Shown: in pieces, positions 54,458-63,313 of the stretch
Layout: each line of letters starts with the position of its first letter
How positions within the stretch are numbered: the first letter of the stretch is position 1
Assembly: GCF_017349295.1 (NCBI RefSeq)
Contig: NZ_JAFMPK010000047.1
Location: 396,699-460,698, forward strand
Source: Myceligenerans salitolerans
Lineage (GTDB): Bacteria > Actinomycetota > Actinomycetes > Actinomycetales > Cellulomonadaceae
Length of the DNA stretch: 64,000 nucleotides
Reading direction: 5' to 3'
Made by a program: the position numbers and the translations under genes
The notes under the pieces: generated by a model
What the model was told of the DNA's origin: nothing
Database searches by the model: none
The model's input: only the letters and a program-made list of their open reading frames with translations

Positions 54458-56545
54458 TCACCGCTGCTCCGCCTCGCCGGCGGCCGCTGCCGCCGTGTCC
54501 TGCGCGTTCGCTCCACCGTTTCGCGCGCCTCCGGTGCCCGCGAGCGCCTGGACGACGGCGGCCGCCGTGGCCGCGCCCATGCCCCGGACGGTCGCGATCT
54601 CCTCGGCGGTGGCCGCGCGCAGCTTCTTGACCGAACCGAAGTGTGCCAGCAGGGCCTTCTTGCGGGCGGGGCCGAGTCCGGGGACGTCGTCCAGCACGGA
54701 CGCGACCATGCCCTTGCTGCGCCGCTTGCGGTGCGCCTGGATCGCGAAGCGGTGGGCCTCGTCACGCACGCGCTGCAGCAGGTAGAGGCCCTCCGACGAG
54801 CGCCGCAGCACGACCGGGTAGTCGTCGCCGGGAATCCACACCTCCTCGAGCCGCTTGGCGAGCCCGCACAGGGCGACGTCGGTCACGCCGAGGTCGGCCA
54901 GGGCACGCGCGGCGGCCGCGACCTGAGGCGGACCGCCGTCGACGACGACGAGGCTCGGCGGGTAGGCGAACCTCTTCGTGTCCTCGGGCGGAGCGTCGTC
55001 GGGGTCGACCTCGCCCGACGCGAGCTCGACGTCGCCGGCTTTGAGCCGGTCGGCGAGATAGCGCTTGAAGCGCCGGGTGATCACCTCGTGCATGGCGGCG
55101 GTGTCGTCGCGTGCGCCGTCGCCCTCGGGCCCGCGGATGCTGAACGTGCGGTACTCGCTCTTGCGGGGCAGCCCGTCCTCGAACACGACCATGGATGCCG
55201 ACTGGTAGGTGCCGCCGGTGTGGGAGACGTCGTAGCACTCGATGCGCAGCGGGGCGCTGTCGAGGTCGAGTGCCTCCTGGATCTCCTGGAGTGCCTGGCT
55301 GCGGGTGGTCAGGTCCCCGGCGCGGCGCGTCTTGTGCAGGACCAGTGAGTGCTCGGCGTTGCGCAGGACCGTGGCCGCGAGTTCCTTCTTGTCACCACGC
55401 TGCGGCACTCTCAGGTCCACGCGGGCTCCGCGCAGGCCCGTCAGCCACGCGGTGACCTGTCCCGGGTCCGGCGGCAGCACGGGGACCAGCACCTCACGCG
55501 GCACGGCGTCGCTCGGCGCCTCGTCTCCGCGCCGACGGCGCGCCTCGTGGTCCGGACGGCGCGGGGCGGCCGGTTCCTCGTCGGTACCGGACGCCGCCTC
55601 CAGGTCCGCGACGGCCCCGTAGACCTGCTGGAGCAGGTGCTCGACGAGCTCGGCGTCCGAGACGTCCTCCACCTTCTCCACGACCCACCCGCGCTGTCCT
55701 CGGATGCGCCCGCCGCGGACGTGGAACACCTGCACGGCGGCCTCCAGTTCGTCGCCCGCCAGCGCGAAGACGTCCGCGTCGGTCCCGTCGCCGAGCACCA
55801 CCGCGTTCTTCTCGGTGGCGCGGCGCAGTGCCTCGATGTCGTCGCGCAGCCGGGCGGCGCGCTCGTACTCCATGGCCTCGGCGGCTTCGGTCATCTCGCT
55901 GGTCAGCCGCTTCTCGAAGCGCTTGGTCTCGCCGGACATGAAGTCGCAGAAGTCGAGCGCGAGCGCGCGGTGGTCCTCAGGGCTGATGCGCCCCACGCAG
56001 GGGGCCGAGCACTTGTCGATGTAGCCGAGCAGGCACGGCCGTCCGGACCGGGCAGCGCGCCGGTACACGCCGGCGGAGCAGGTGCGGATGGGGAAGACCC
56101 GCAGCACCTGGTCGAGCGTCTCGCGGATCGCCCAGGCGTGGCCGTACGGCCCGAAGTACCGGGTGCCCTTGCGCTTGGCGCCCCGCATCACCTGTGCGCG
56201 CGGGATCTCCTCACCGAGCGTCACCGCCAGGTACGGGTACGACTTGTCGTCCCGGTACTTCACGTTGAACCGCGGGTCGTACTGCTGGATCCAGGTGTAC
56301 TCGAGCGCGAGTGCTTCCACCTCGGTTCCCACGACCGTCCACTCCACCGACGCGGCCGTGGTCACCATGGTGCGCGTACGGTGGTGCAGGTTGGCGAGGT
56401 CCTGGAAGTAGTTCGACAGGCGCTGGCGCAGGTTCTTCGCCTTGCCGACGTAGATCACTCGCCCGTGCTCGTCACGGAAGCGGTACACGCCCGGGGAGTT
56501 CGGGATCTCGCCGGGACGGGGACGGTAGGTGGCCGGATCTGCCAT
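54458..56545 (-). CDS. uvrC: Excinuclease ABC subunit C
   Basis: A 695-residue nucleotide-excision-repair endonuclease. The N-terminal GIY-YIG domain (N-S-P-G-V-Y-R-F ... [18 protein letters not shown]) makes the 3' incision. A UVR UvrB-binding motif ([17 protein letters not shown]) follows, then the RNase H-like C-domain ([15 protein letters not shown]) and a helix-hairpin-helix end ([13 protein letters not shown]). A Pro/Arg-rich insert near 340-360 is usual in actinobacteria. The ATG at 56545 matches the family start. Confidence 0.97.
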   Translation of the reverse strand: MADPATYRPRPGEIPNSPGVYRFRDEHGRVIYVGKAKNLRQRLSNYFQDLANLHHRTRTMVTTAASVEWTVVGTEVEALALEYTWIQQYDPRFNVKYRDDKSYPYLAVTLGEEIPRAQVMRGAKRKGTRYFGPYGHAWAIRETLDQVLRVFPIRTCSAGVYRRAARSGRPCLLGYIDKCSAPCVGRISPEDHRALALDFCDFMSGETKRFEKRLTSEMTEAAEAMEYERAARLRDDIEALRRATEKNAVVLGDGTDADVFALAGDELEAAVQVFHVRGGRIRGQRGWVVEKVEDVSDAELVEHLLQQVYGAVADLEAASGTDEEPAAPRRPDHEARRRRGDEAPSDAVPREVLVPVLPPDPGQVTAWLTGLRGARVDLRVPQRGDKKELAATVLRNAEHSLVLHKTRRAGDLTTRSQALQEIQEALDLDSAPLRIECYDVSHTGGTYQSASMVVFEDGLPRKSEYRTFSIRGPEGDGARDDTAAMHEVITRRFKRYLADRLKAGDVELASGEVDPDDAPPEDTKRFAYPPSLVVVDGGPPQVAAAARALADLGVTDVALCGLAKRLEEVWIPGDDYPVVLRRSSEGLYLLQRVRDEAHRFAIQAHRKRRSKGMVASVLDDVPGLGPARKKALLAHFGSVKKLRAATAEEIATVRGMGAATAAAVVQALAGTGGARNGGANAQDTAAAAAGEAEQR

Positions 56546-56627
56546 GCCCTGAACCCTAGGCCAGGTGTCTGACAACGCGCGGCCAGGTGACTGTCGACGC
56601 GCCCGGACCCGGCCGGGACCGCGCGCC

Positions 56628-56712
56628 CTACGCCGCGGCGGTCGCGAGCGGGGCCGGTTCCACGAGCACCTGGAAGTTCACCGAACGGGCGATGAAGCAC
56701 ATCGCGTGGGGC
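56628..56712 (-). pseudogene. Remnant of an OsmC-family C-terminus
   Basis: On the minus strand about 28 codons read [20 protein letters not shown] and then end with TAG at 56628. This closely matches the C-terminus of the intact OsmC gene at 60781-61275 (H-D-M-C-F-L-A-R-S-V-N-F-P-V-L-V-E-P-A-P), including its second cysteine. The rest of the gene is missing. The nucleotide match is roughly three-quarters identical, so it is an old paralogue or a decayed copy. Confidence 0.7.
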
Positions 56713-56763
56713 ACGAGCCTCATATCTTTCCCAGAACGTATCGAAGAGAGCGGCGCCAGTCAG

Positions 56764-57258
56764 TCAGTCGAGCCAGACGAGCATGCCCATTTCGGCGTCG
56801 GCGGCTTGGCCGTAGAAGGTGATCAGCTTCTCTAGCCAGTGGGCCAGGTAGTCGAGATCCTCGTCATCCCAGCCCGTTGCCGGGTAGATGTCGGACGCCG
56901 TGAACTCCTTCCGCGGCACGGCGCGGACGATCGTCTTCGGGTCCAGCTCGTTCAGCTTGCCGGCCAGTTCGCGAACCCGCCCGGGTGTCAGGGACGACGG
57001 CGGACCGTAACCCCAGTCGCCAGCACCTGGCACTTGTGCGTCACCGTAGATCACGGCTGTGTCGACATCGGCGCGCTCAAGGGCGAATGCGATCCCGTGC
57101 CATGCCTTGTCGATGTCGAACAACCGAGAATCTCGCGTCTCCCCGCGATCCTCAGCGTCGTACAGCTCTTCGATCAACCGCTCGGCCCATCCCGGATCGG
57201 CCAATGCCTTGTCCAGATCCTGCGGATCGAGCCGGAAGTACTCACCGATCATGCTCAC
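56764..57258 (-). CDS. DUF1877 (YfbM-like) family protein
   Basis: A 164-residue soluble acidic protein of the DUF1877/YfbM family. It has M-S-M-I-G-E-Y-F-R-L at the N-terminus, F-D-I-D-K-A-W-H-G-I-A-F-A-L near residue 50 and a late Y-L-A-H-W-L-E-K-L-I-T-F-Y. The family is of unknown biochemical function and is often found in variable or toxin-immunity-like loci. GTG at 57258 and ATG at 57252 are both possible. GC content is lower than in the core genes, which suggests transfer. Confidence 0.82.
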   Translation of the reverse strand: MSMIGEYFRLDPQDLDKALADPGWAERLIEELYDAEDRGETRDSRLFDIDKAWHGIAFALERADVDTAVIYGDAQVPGAGDWGYGPPSSLTPGRVRELAGKLNELDPKTIVRAVPRKEFTASDIYPATGWDDEDLDYLAHWLEKLITFYGQAADAEMGMLVWLD

Positions 57259-57469
57259 CGATCAGACCCTAACGCCTCGGACGGTATCCGAGCTGGCTTC
57301 GACGCCCCGAGGTCGAGCTGGCGCCAGCGAATTGCTGCGCCTGCTCGTGCCCGCCGAGCCGTGCGGTCCCTGGAACCGCCGAGCAGGTGACCCGACCCGT
57401 CGTGGTAGGTCGAACGGGATCTGATCGGTCTCAGTTCCGTCGCTCGGTCCGCTTGAGGCTCGGGTCCTG

Positions 57470-59620
57470 CTACTCGGGACCTTGCCCGTGCCGTGGGCTG
57501 GACGTCGGCGCTGCACCGCTCCTTGCGGCGCGCAGGGCGGTGATCGCGTCGTGGATACGCTGGCGTAGGTGGTCGTCGTCCCACACGAGGCTGTGCCAGT
57601 CGCCAGAGGTGACGATGCGAGCGTCCTGTTCGGCGAGGGCCCGCAGTCCGGGAACGGCGGCGGGATCACCCATCTCGGTGAGCAGGTCGACGGCGTCGGT
57701 GCTGCCCCATGGGCTCGCGACCTCTTCGAGGAGCCGTGGGACCAGACCTGGGGTGCCAGTGCCGGCACGCCAGAGTGCTCGCGCCGCCGGAACACGTGCA
57801 TTGGCGCGAAACGACTCGGTCTTCTCGACCAGGCCACGCAGTGCGGGAAGGAACGGCCCGAGGAACTCGGGCGGGAACTCGGCGCACAGCTGGGCCGCTC
57901 GGGCGGCGGGCCTGTCCCCCGCCTCCAGTACCGCGTTCAAGGTCGGGGCCACGGCGTCGAGGTCCCCGGTCGCGCGCCACAGGATGCGGGCTGCGGCGAC
58001 CTGGAGCTCCCGGTCGGGGTAGGTCTCGGCGGCCTCGCCTGTCAGGTGTGCTCGCAGGCGAGGTGCCAGGGGCGCCGCATCGGGTCCGGCGTCGGCGACG
58101 AGATTCAGGTCCCAGTCGGTGATCCGCTGCCCGGTGTCCAGGAGTTTCGCGCCCGCCGCGACCAGCGGTCCGGAGTCGCCGCACACCCGGTGCAGGGTGT
58201 GAGCTGCCCGCAGCGCGGTGAGCCCGTCGCCGTCGGCCGCCGCGCGGAGCACGGTCTCGGCGTCACGGGCGTCCGAGCCGATCGCGGCCAGCGCCGCCGG
58301 AACGGCGAACGGGGCAGCAGGGAGGGCGTCGATGAGGACGTCGAGGGCCGGTGCCGCGGCCGGCCCCCAACCGCGCAGAACCGCGATCAGCGGACCGGGG
58401 CCGTTCGGCCAGCCGGCGGGTGTCGCCCACTCGGCACGCTCCATCTCGGAAGCGGCCAGGAGGGTCGCCAGTCGGTCACGAACGGCTGCCAGGAAGTCCG
58501 GGTCGAACGCCGGGAGGTTGTCGCCCAGCAGCCGCAGCGCGTCGGGTGACCGGCCGCGTCCCCACGCCCGGACCAGGGCTGGCACGACGCGGCGGTCTCG
58601 CAGCCGGATCAGGACAGCGATGGCCATGTTCGCGCTGCCGCGGTGGTCGACGACGTCCCCGAGCGCCAGGCGCGCCAACTCCGGCGCCAGACCGGACGCC
58701 GCGTGACCGGTCTGGGCAGCGGCCTCGACCGCAGCGGCCACGACCCCGGCATCGTCCTCGGCCAGAAGCTCGTGCAGGTGGCCGACGGACTCCCGTGCGG
58801 CCGACCGGCTGGCACGCGCACGGCGGGCAAGGTTCTGCGTCTGGCGGATGCGACTCTCCGAGGAGCCGGTCCCCATCAGGGAGACGACGGTCCGTGCGGC
58901 AGCAGCGTCGAGGCGCTCTATCACTCCGTCGTCCCCGGCGAAGGACTCGGTCCACGCCCCGCCCCACTCCGCCTCCCGGCCGATCGCGGGCGCGAGGTCT
59001 CCGAGCGCCTCGACAGGGACCACGCGGCCGGCGTCCAGGAGCGCGTGAGCCGCCGCGAGGGGAAGCGGGAACGGGCCACGCAGCACGGCCTCGGCCAACG
59101 GGAGGCCGGCGCCGGGGTCGACCGCGCACAACCCCAGCACGATCCCCGCCCGGACCTGCTCGTCTTCCTCGACCTCCCACCGCGCGGCCAGAGCCGACGC
59201 GGCGCCCTCAGCACCCGAGTGGGCAACCGCGTAGGTGGCTGCCTCCCGCACCGCACTGTCGGAATCCGCGAGCAGCGGCAGGAGCGCATCCGCATGGGCT
59301 CGCAAGGCCTCCCGGACCGCGGGCAGAGCGCTGCCATCACTCACGCGCGGGTCCCCGAACCCACCCAGCGCGAAGCACAAGGCATCCCGGTGATGAACGG
59401 CGCGGCCCGCGGCCAGGTCCACCACGAACGGCACTGCGGCGGCGGTTACGGGATAGACCGTCCCCTGATGCCAGATCGAGGAGAAGAACTCATCCAACGC
59501 CTCGCCGGCAACGTCCTCCTCCGGCGACGCGAGCCCACGCAAGATCTCGGCCGCATCACCCGCAGGCCCGTAGGCTCCGCTCAGGTCACTCCAGGTGATC
59601 GTGTCTACGTCGTCGAGCAC
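57470..59620 (-). CDS. Large HEAT-repeat-like protein, unknown
   Basis: A 716-residue helical protein built from degenerate 30-40-residue repeats rich in Ala/Leu (A-V-R-E-A-L-R-A-H-A-D-A-L-L-P-L-L, A-A-T-Y-A-V-A-H-S-G). These read as HEAT/PBS-lyase-type repeats for protein binding. The N-terminus D-T-I-T-W-S-D-L-S-G-A-Y-G-P-A and F-F-S-S-I-W-H-Q-G-T-V-Y-P-V-T-A-A-A-V-P-F are shared with actinobacterial proteins of unknown role. No catalytic motif. GTG start. It may be a scaffold or an immunity-type protein; this is inference. Confidence 0.78.
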   Translation of the reverse strand: MLDDVDTITWSDLSGAYGPAGDAAEILRGLASPEEDVAGEALDEFFSSIWHQGTVYPVTAAAVPFVVDLAAGRAVHHRDALCFALGGFGDPRVSDGSALPAVREALRAHADALLPLLADSDSAVREAATYAVAHSGAEGAASALAARWEVEEDEQVRAGIVLGLCAVDPGAGLPLAEAVLRGPFPLPLAAAHALLDAGRVVPVEALGDLAPAIGREAEWGGAWTESFAGDDGVIERLDAAAARTVVSLMGTGSSESRIRQTQNLARRARASRSAARESVGHLHELLAEDDAGVVAAAVEAAAQTGHAASGLAPELARLALGDVVDHRGSANMAIAVLIRLRDRRVVPALVRAWGRGRSPDALRLLGDNLPAFDPDFLAAVRDRLATLLAASEMERAEWATPAGWPNGPGPLIAVLRGWGPAAAPALDVLIDALPAAPFAVPAALAAIGSDARDAETVLRAAADGDGLTALRAAHTLHRVCGDSGPLVAAGAKLLDTGQRITDWDLNLVADAGPDAAPLAPRLRAHLTGEAAETYPDRELQVAAARILWRATGDLDAVAPTLNAVLEAGDRPAARAAQLCAEFPPEFLGPFLPALRGLVEKTESFRANARVPAARALWRAGTGTPGLVPRLLEEVASPWGSTDAVDLLTEMGDPAAVPGLRALAEQDARIVTSGDWHSLVWDDDHLRQRIHDAITALRAARSGAAPTSSPRHGQGPE

Positions 59621-59714
59621 CGCGTGAGCCTATCCGCTGATGGCGGTCTTCGGCGGCACCCACCGGAAGCCCATCAACTACCGTCAGTCGGGCCGCGTCC
59701 AAATCCATGGGAAC

Positions 59715-60248
59715 TCAGCGCTTCTGGTATCGCGAGACACGAGTCGCGATGAGATCGCGGGCAGCCTCGACGGCCTCGGGGAGCAGCGCATGCTTGGGAA
59801 TCAGAATCGGTGTCGGCAGGATGGTGTGTGAGACGTAGAGCAGGAACGCTCTCTTGCTCTCAAGTGCAACGGAGACCGCGCTCCAGCTGTATGTCGATGT
59901 CGCCCCGTCCTGGTCCAGGGTGATGCCGTCCGGGCTGATCTGGCAGGTCGTGGCACGCCGAGCCCCTGGCTGTGTGCGCCAGAGCCGTCGCGCTCCCAGA
60001 ACCGGGCCCAGAACGGAAGCCCAGAGGACAACCACCAGCGAGGCCGTCACAAGTGTTAGGGAAAACGCGGTTCCTACAAGATCGTTCCGCCAGCCCACGG
60101 CCAGGAACAGCCCGAGCACGACGAGCACCGTGAAGAACGGAACTATTCCGCGCGGCACAGAAAGCCGCACGAATTCCCTCACGTCGCCCCGCTCAGGACT
60201 CCACCGCGCCTCGATCACCTGCTCGGACGTCGAGCTCTCAGGATGCAC
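59715..60248 (-). CDS. YcxB-like membrane protein
   Basis: A protein of about 177 residues with two transmembrane segments (I-V-P-F-F-T-V-L-V-V-L-G-L-F-L and F-S-L-T-L-V-T-A-S-L-V-V-V-L-W). The C-terminal domain has I-S-P-D-G-I-T-L-D-Q-D-G-A-T-S-T-Y-S-W-S-A-V-S-V and a P-T-P-I-L-I-P-K-H-A-L motif, a pattern resembling YcxB-family domains. GTG at 60248 was picked as the nearest start to the conserved part; the frame is open upstream. Base composition is visibly less GC-rich than the core. Confidence 0.65.
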   Translation of the reverse strand: MHPESSTSEQVIEARWSPERGDVREFVRLSVPRGIVPFFTVLVVLGLFLAVGWRNDLVGTAFSLTLVTASLVVVLWASVLGPVLGARRLWRTQPGARRATTCQISPDGITLDQDGATSTYSWSAVSVALESKRAFLLYVSHTILPTPILIPKHALLPEAVEAARDLIATRVSRYQKR

Positions 60249-60471
60249 CCGGGCAATCCTGTCACAGCACGCCAGGATCGACGAGCCCCTACATCCATTC
60301 ATCTTCGCCGCCGTGCGTATCACGAACTCGCAGGCACCGTGATCGTCGCGGTGCGGACGCTTCACGCGGATCCTGCCAGCAGCCCCTCACCAGCGCACGT
60401 GTCGCGATACCGAAAGTGCCGAGCAGGCTGACCACCGCGACCCCTCAGCCGGGGCACGCACGCGAGGGTTG

Positions 60472-60768
60472 TCAGCTCCGGTTCGACGTGCTGCCAGATC
60501 GCCTCCGCCTGCGCAGGCTTGCTATCCGTTCCTCGAAGCGATCGATGAGAACGTCGAGGGAGACGAGTTCGATGCCCTGGCGCAGTTTGCCGAAAGCCTT
60601 GGGCTCCTCGACAGCCGCGGCCCGTGACTCGACTGACATCTGCTCGACGAGCATCCCGCGCTCCTCGGCGTCCAGCGTCGTGTCCCCGGTCAGCTCTTGA
60701 GTCATCGCTCGGATCATCGGGTGTCGGCCGAGCGTCTCCCGGCCCGCTACCAGCCCAGGACGGCCCAC
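60472..60768 (-). CDS. Hypothetical protein
   Basis: A possible 98-residue protein I do not recognise. It has a charged helical core (E-E-R-G-M-L-V-E-Q-M, then K-L-R-Q-G-I-E-L-V-S-L-D-V-L-I-D-R-F-E-E-R-I-A) and an Arg-rich end. It begins 12 nt after the OsmC stop; no ribosome site is evident for the GTG, and shorter ATG starts exist at 60717 and 60705. Confidence 0.45.
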   Translation of the reverse strand: MGRPGLVAGRETLGRHPMIRAMTQELTGDTTLDAEERGMLVEQMSVESRAAAVEEPKAFGKLRQGIELVSLDVLIDRFEERIASLRRRRRSGSTSNRS

Positions 60769-60780
60769 AGCGGCCGATCT

Positions 60781-61275
60781 TCAGGCGCGCTCGACGGCCG
60801 CCACGATGGGTGCCGGTTCGACCAGCACCGGGAAGTTCACCGAACGCGCCAGAAAACACATGTCATGAGCGCGGAAGTGCAGCACCTCAGCCTGCTCGTC
60901 CGTGGCCATCTCACCCTCGTCAACCACGATCTTCGGATGCAGCGTCACGTCCGTGAACTGCCCCTCGCCGCGGGACTCGACACGCATCGTGCCGGTCGCC
61001 GAGTCCGTGTACTCCCGCACCACGAGCCCGCTGGCGGCAGCCAGGTGGAGGAACCACAGCATGTGGCACTGGCTGAGGCTCGCCACGAACAGCTCCTCCG
61101 GGCTGTACCGGCCCGGGTCCCCGCGGAAGGCCGGGTCGGCCGTACCCGGCAGCGGTGGCTTGTGCGCCAGCAGGACGTCATGGTCGCGCGAGTACGCGGT
61201 GTAGGACGACGTCCCCGTGTCCCCCGCTCCGGTCCAGGTCACCTCGACGGCATAGTCATGCGTGGCTCCGCTCAT
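60781..61275 (-). CDS. OsmC/Ohr family peroxiredoxin-like protein
   Basis: A 164-residue thiol-dependent peroxide reductase. The two redox cysteines are Cys70 (L-S-Q-C-H-M-L-W-F-L) and Cys140 (H-D-M-C-F-L-A-R), and the S-P-E-E-L-F-V-A-S-L motif precedes the first. It should detoxify organic or inorganic hydroperoxides using lipoyl or other thiols. ATG start. A paralogue remnant lies 4 kb to the left, near uvrC. Confidence 0.92.
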   Translation of the reverse strand: MSGATHDYAVEVTWTGAGDTGTSSYTAYSRDHDVLLAHKPPLPGTADPAFRGDPGRYSPEELFVASLSQCHMLWFLHLAAASGLVVREYTDSATGTMRVESRGEGQFTDVTLHPKIVVDEGEMATDEQAEVLHFRAHDMCFLARSVNFPVLVEPAPIVAAVERA

Positions 61276-61351
61276 GGGGATCACCCTAACCACGTGATGT
61301 GACCGGGGCCACGACTCGCGGGGACGCGCAGCCCGGCGCGGTTCCTCCCGC

Positions 61352-61639
61352 TCACGCCGGCGGGATGTGGCGCACCGTGACGGCGCTCTTCTCCCTCGGG
61401 GTGCGGCCACCCTCCACGCCGACGAGTTCCAGCTCACCCTCACCGAACAGGTCCACGCGACCGCCGAGCTCCACGTCGACCGTGGCCCGCCCGCCGTCGT
61501 CCGAGCGCACGAGGAGACGCGCCGTCGGCACCCCCTCGCGCGGCCCGGCGATCATGACGCCGATCCGTGCGGCGCCGATCCGCAGCTGCGCGCTCTGCTT
61601 GATCCGGACGACCGGTCGCCCGGCCCTGTCGTCGGCCAT
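61352..61639 (-). CDS. Small beta-rich protein (DUF6406-like), linked to the calpain gene
   Basis: A 95-residue protein predicted to be mostly beta strand: V-V-R-I-K-Q-S-A-Q-L-R-I-G-A-A-R-I-G-V, a variable middle, and R-V-D-L-F-G-E-G-E-L-E-L-V-G-V. The pattern resembles the DUF6406 group of actinobacterial proteins; I am not certain. GGGAGGAG sits before the ATG. It is 32 nt after the WXG100-calpain gene and on the same transcript, so it could be a partner, chaperone or immunity protein. Confidence 0.6.
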   Translation of the reverse strand: MADDRAGRPVVRIKQSAQLRIGAARIGVMIAGPREGVPTARLLVRSDDGGRATVDVELGGRVDLFGEGELELVGVEGGRTPREKSAVTVRHIPPA

Positions 61640-61671
61640 GGCCGCTCCTCCCGCTCGTTCACCGGTGCCGG

Positions 61672-62766
61672 TCACGACATCGACCCGCCGTAGGTCACGG
61701 TGGCGAAGTTCTCGTAGAACTCGTCCGCCGTCATCGTGATCGTGCCGGGCTTGGTCTCCCCGTCCGAGCCCGTGCCGCCACCAGGACCCCACGGGTTGAC
61801 GAGGGTGATCGTCTCGCCGTCCGACGAGACGCTCTCGACGGTGTAGACGTGATTGTTCACGACCTCCTTGTCCGGTGGCGGGTCGCCGAACCAGCCACCG
61901 CCGTCCGGGCTGGAGGCCACCACCGGCTCCCCGTTCTCCAGGCGCTCGCCGATCGACTCGAGGCTCGGCGGGTCGTCCCACGCCCAGAACGGGTCGAGAT
62001 CGTCGCTGGACGTGCTCTGACCGGTCATCATCTCGAGCGCCCTGGCCGGGTTGTCGTACTCGATGTCGTCGTACTCGCCGCCCAGGAACTCCACGGCGGC
62101 CTTCTCGTAGATGGAGATCCACGACGGGTCCCCGCTCGGGTCTCCCGCGGCCCCCTCGTACACGTTCGAGTCCACGGTGATCTCCACCGGCTCGCCGTCC
62201 TCGTAGAACGTGACGGTGTAGGTTCCGTCCTCGGCGTCGTACTCGATGTGCTCCCGGATCCAGTCCGGGTTCTGCTCGGCGATGGCGCCCGCCGAGGCGA
62301 GGAACCAGCAGTCCGCGAGGCTGCCCTGATCGATCTCGCTCGCGTCGATGGCCTCGTCGGTGAGGGGCACCTCCCCGGCGTCCTCCAGGTCTCCGAGGTC
62401 GCCGACGGCCTTGTCACCCTGGCCGTCGCGCGAGCTCAGGTCCGTACCCTCGGGGGCCGGACGGGACGACGGGCCGGCGCCTCCGCCCGCGCCGTCGTAC
62501 GAGTCGCTCGTGCGCTCCTGGTCGTCCGCGTTCTCGACGGCGCGCCGGCCGGCCTCCGCGAGGTCCCGTGCCGCCGCGCGCAGGGCGGCGGCGTGGGTCG
62601 TCTGCCACTCCTCGACGAACCCCTCGTGGTCGGGGCCGAACCAGTCCGTGCCGGTCACCGCCTCCGCGACCCGGCCGACAGCGGTCTCGAGCACCTCACC
62701 CCGCTGGACCATCGCGTGACCCAGCGCCCGCAGCGCCGCGATGTCCGCACCGTAGATCTCCGACAT
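61672..62766 (-). CDS. WXG100-calpain-type cysteine protease
   Basis: A 364-residue two-module protein. Residues 1-90 are helical with a W-F-G turn at 42-44 and an ESAT-6/WXG100-like layout. A Gly/Pro/Asp linker (90-140) leads to a calpain-family (C2) papain-like domain: oxyanion Gln147 and Cys153 in D-Q-G-S-L-A-D-C-W-F-L-A-S, His306 in N-N-H-V-Y-T-V and Asn324 in L-V-N-P-W-G. The triad is complete, so it should be active. The ATG at 62766 has GGGAGG at 9 nt spacing; the ATG at 62775 lies directly against that site. No signal peptide is visible. The domain set suggests export by a type VII system; no secretion genes are in view. Confidence 0.82.
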   Translation of the reverse strand: MSEIYGADIAALRALGHAMVQRGEVLETAVGRVAEAVTGTDWFGPDHEGFVEEWQTTHAAALRAAARDLAEAGRRAVENADDQERTSDSYDGAGGGAGPSSRPAPEGTDLSSRDGQGDKAVGDLGDLEDAGEVPLTDEAIDASEIDQGSLADCWFLASAGAIAEQNPDWIREHIEYDAEDGTYTVTFYEDGEPVEITVDSNVYEGAAGDPSGDPSWISIYEKAAVEFLGGEYDDIEYDNPARALEMMTGQSTSSDDLDPFWAWDDPPSLESIGERLENGEPVVASSPDGGGWFGDPPPDKEVVNNHVYTVESVSSDGETITLVNPWGPGGGTGSDGETKPGTITMTADEFYENFATVTYGGSMS

Positions 62767-62775
62767 CCCCGACAT

Positions 62776-63313
62776 CCTCCCTCGTCGGGATCACTGTAGA
62801 GCACCGCCGGAGGGCCGACCACCACCACGGACGGGGACGTCACCCCATGGCCTACGGGTCCGCCTCGGGGTATACCGCCGGACGGCGAGGCGGGGCCGCC
62901 TGCCGGCGGAGGGAGGGCCACCGACCGCGGAGGAGGGGTCACCTGCCGGCGAAGGAGGGCCACCGACCGCGGAGAAGGACGAGCCACCGATGGCGAAGGA
63001 GCGCATGTGCCGTTCGTCACAGGGCGGCGATCCCGGCCCCACGGGCCGGACCGTGCGCGGCCGAGCCCCGCACGGGGCGCGACGTGGCCGTCGGGGGCCA
63101 ATGGACGCGCCGGTTCCAGGTCTCGGACCGAGCGGCGGTCGGGCGATGCTTGGCATACTTTTTACGGCCGGCGCACGCCTCGTCACCACCGGCGAACTCG
63201 GTGACGGTAAAGGATTTCACACGCCGATCGGCACGAGGGCCTAGGACCTCTTTGCCCGGGTATGCGAGTCTTAGGGAGTTACCCACACGCGGCAAACCCC
63301 AGGGGTGATTTCC
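62776..63313. other. 538-base intergenic region with promoters and repeats
   Basis: No convincing gene. This stretch must hold the promoter of the calpain operon (minus) and that of the last gene (plus). It contains a repeat cluster on the left. Nearer the right it has CATACTTTTTACGG (about 63154-63167), unusually AT-rich, and a TATGCGAGTCTTAGG stretch before the final gene. I see no RNA gene. Confidence 0.5.
62899..63007. repeat. Degenerate tandem repeats (about 21-45 bp units)
   Basis: Two 43-45-bp copies (62899-62941 and 62942-62986) share GCCACCGACCGCGGAG, each ending in purine-rich GGAG blocks, plus a partial third copy with GGCGAAGGAG. Each is built from half-units of about 21-22 bp that alternate. 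On the minus strand they could encode seven-residue units (S-A-V-G-G-P-P), but no start or ribosome site supports translation. Confidence 0.7.

Noticed and set aside
62767-62775. ATG at 62775 as the start of the WXG100-calpain gene
   Set aside because: The GGGAGG site lies directly against this codon with no spacing; the ATG at 62766 has normal 9-nt spacing.
62899-63007. Possible CRISPR array
   Set aside because: Units are directly adjacent without unique spacers, and no cas genes are in the window.
62791-63189. Minus-strand frame encoding seven-residue Gly/Ser/Pro repeats
   Set aside because: No ribosome site or conserved start; repeat units vary in length, which would break the frame elsewhere. 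Kept as a DNA repeat only.
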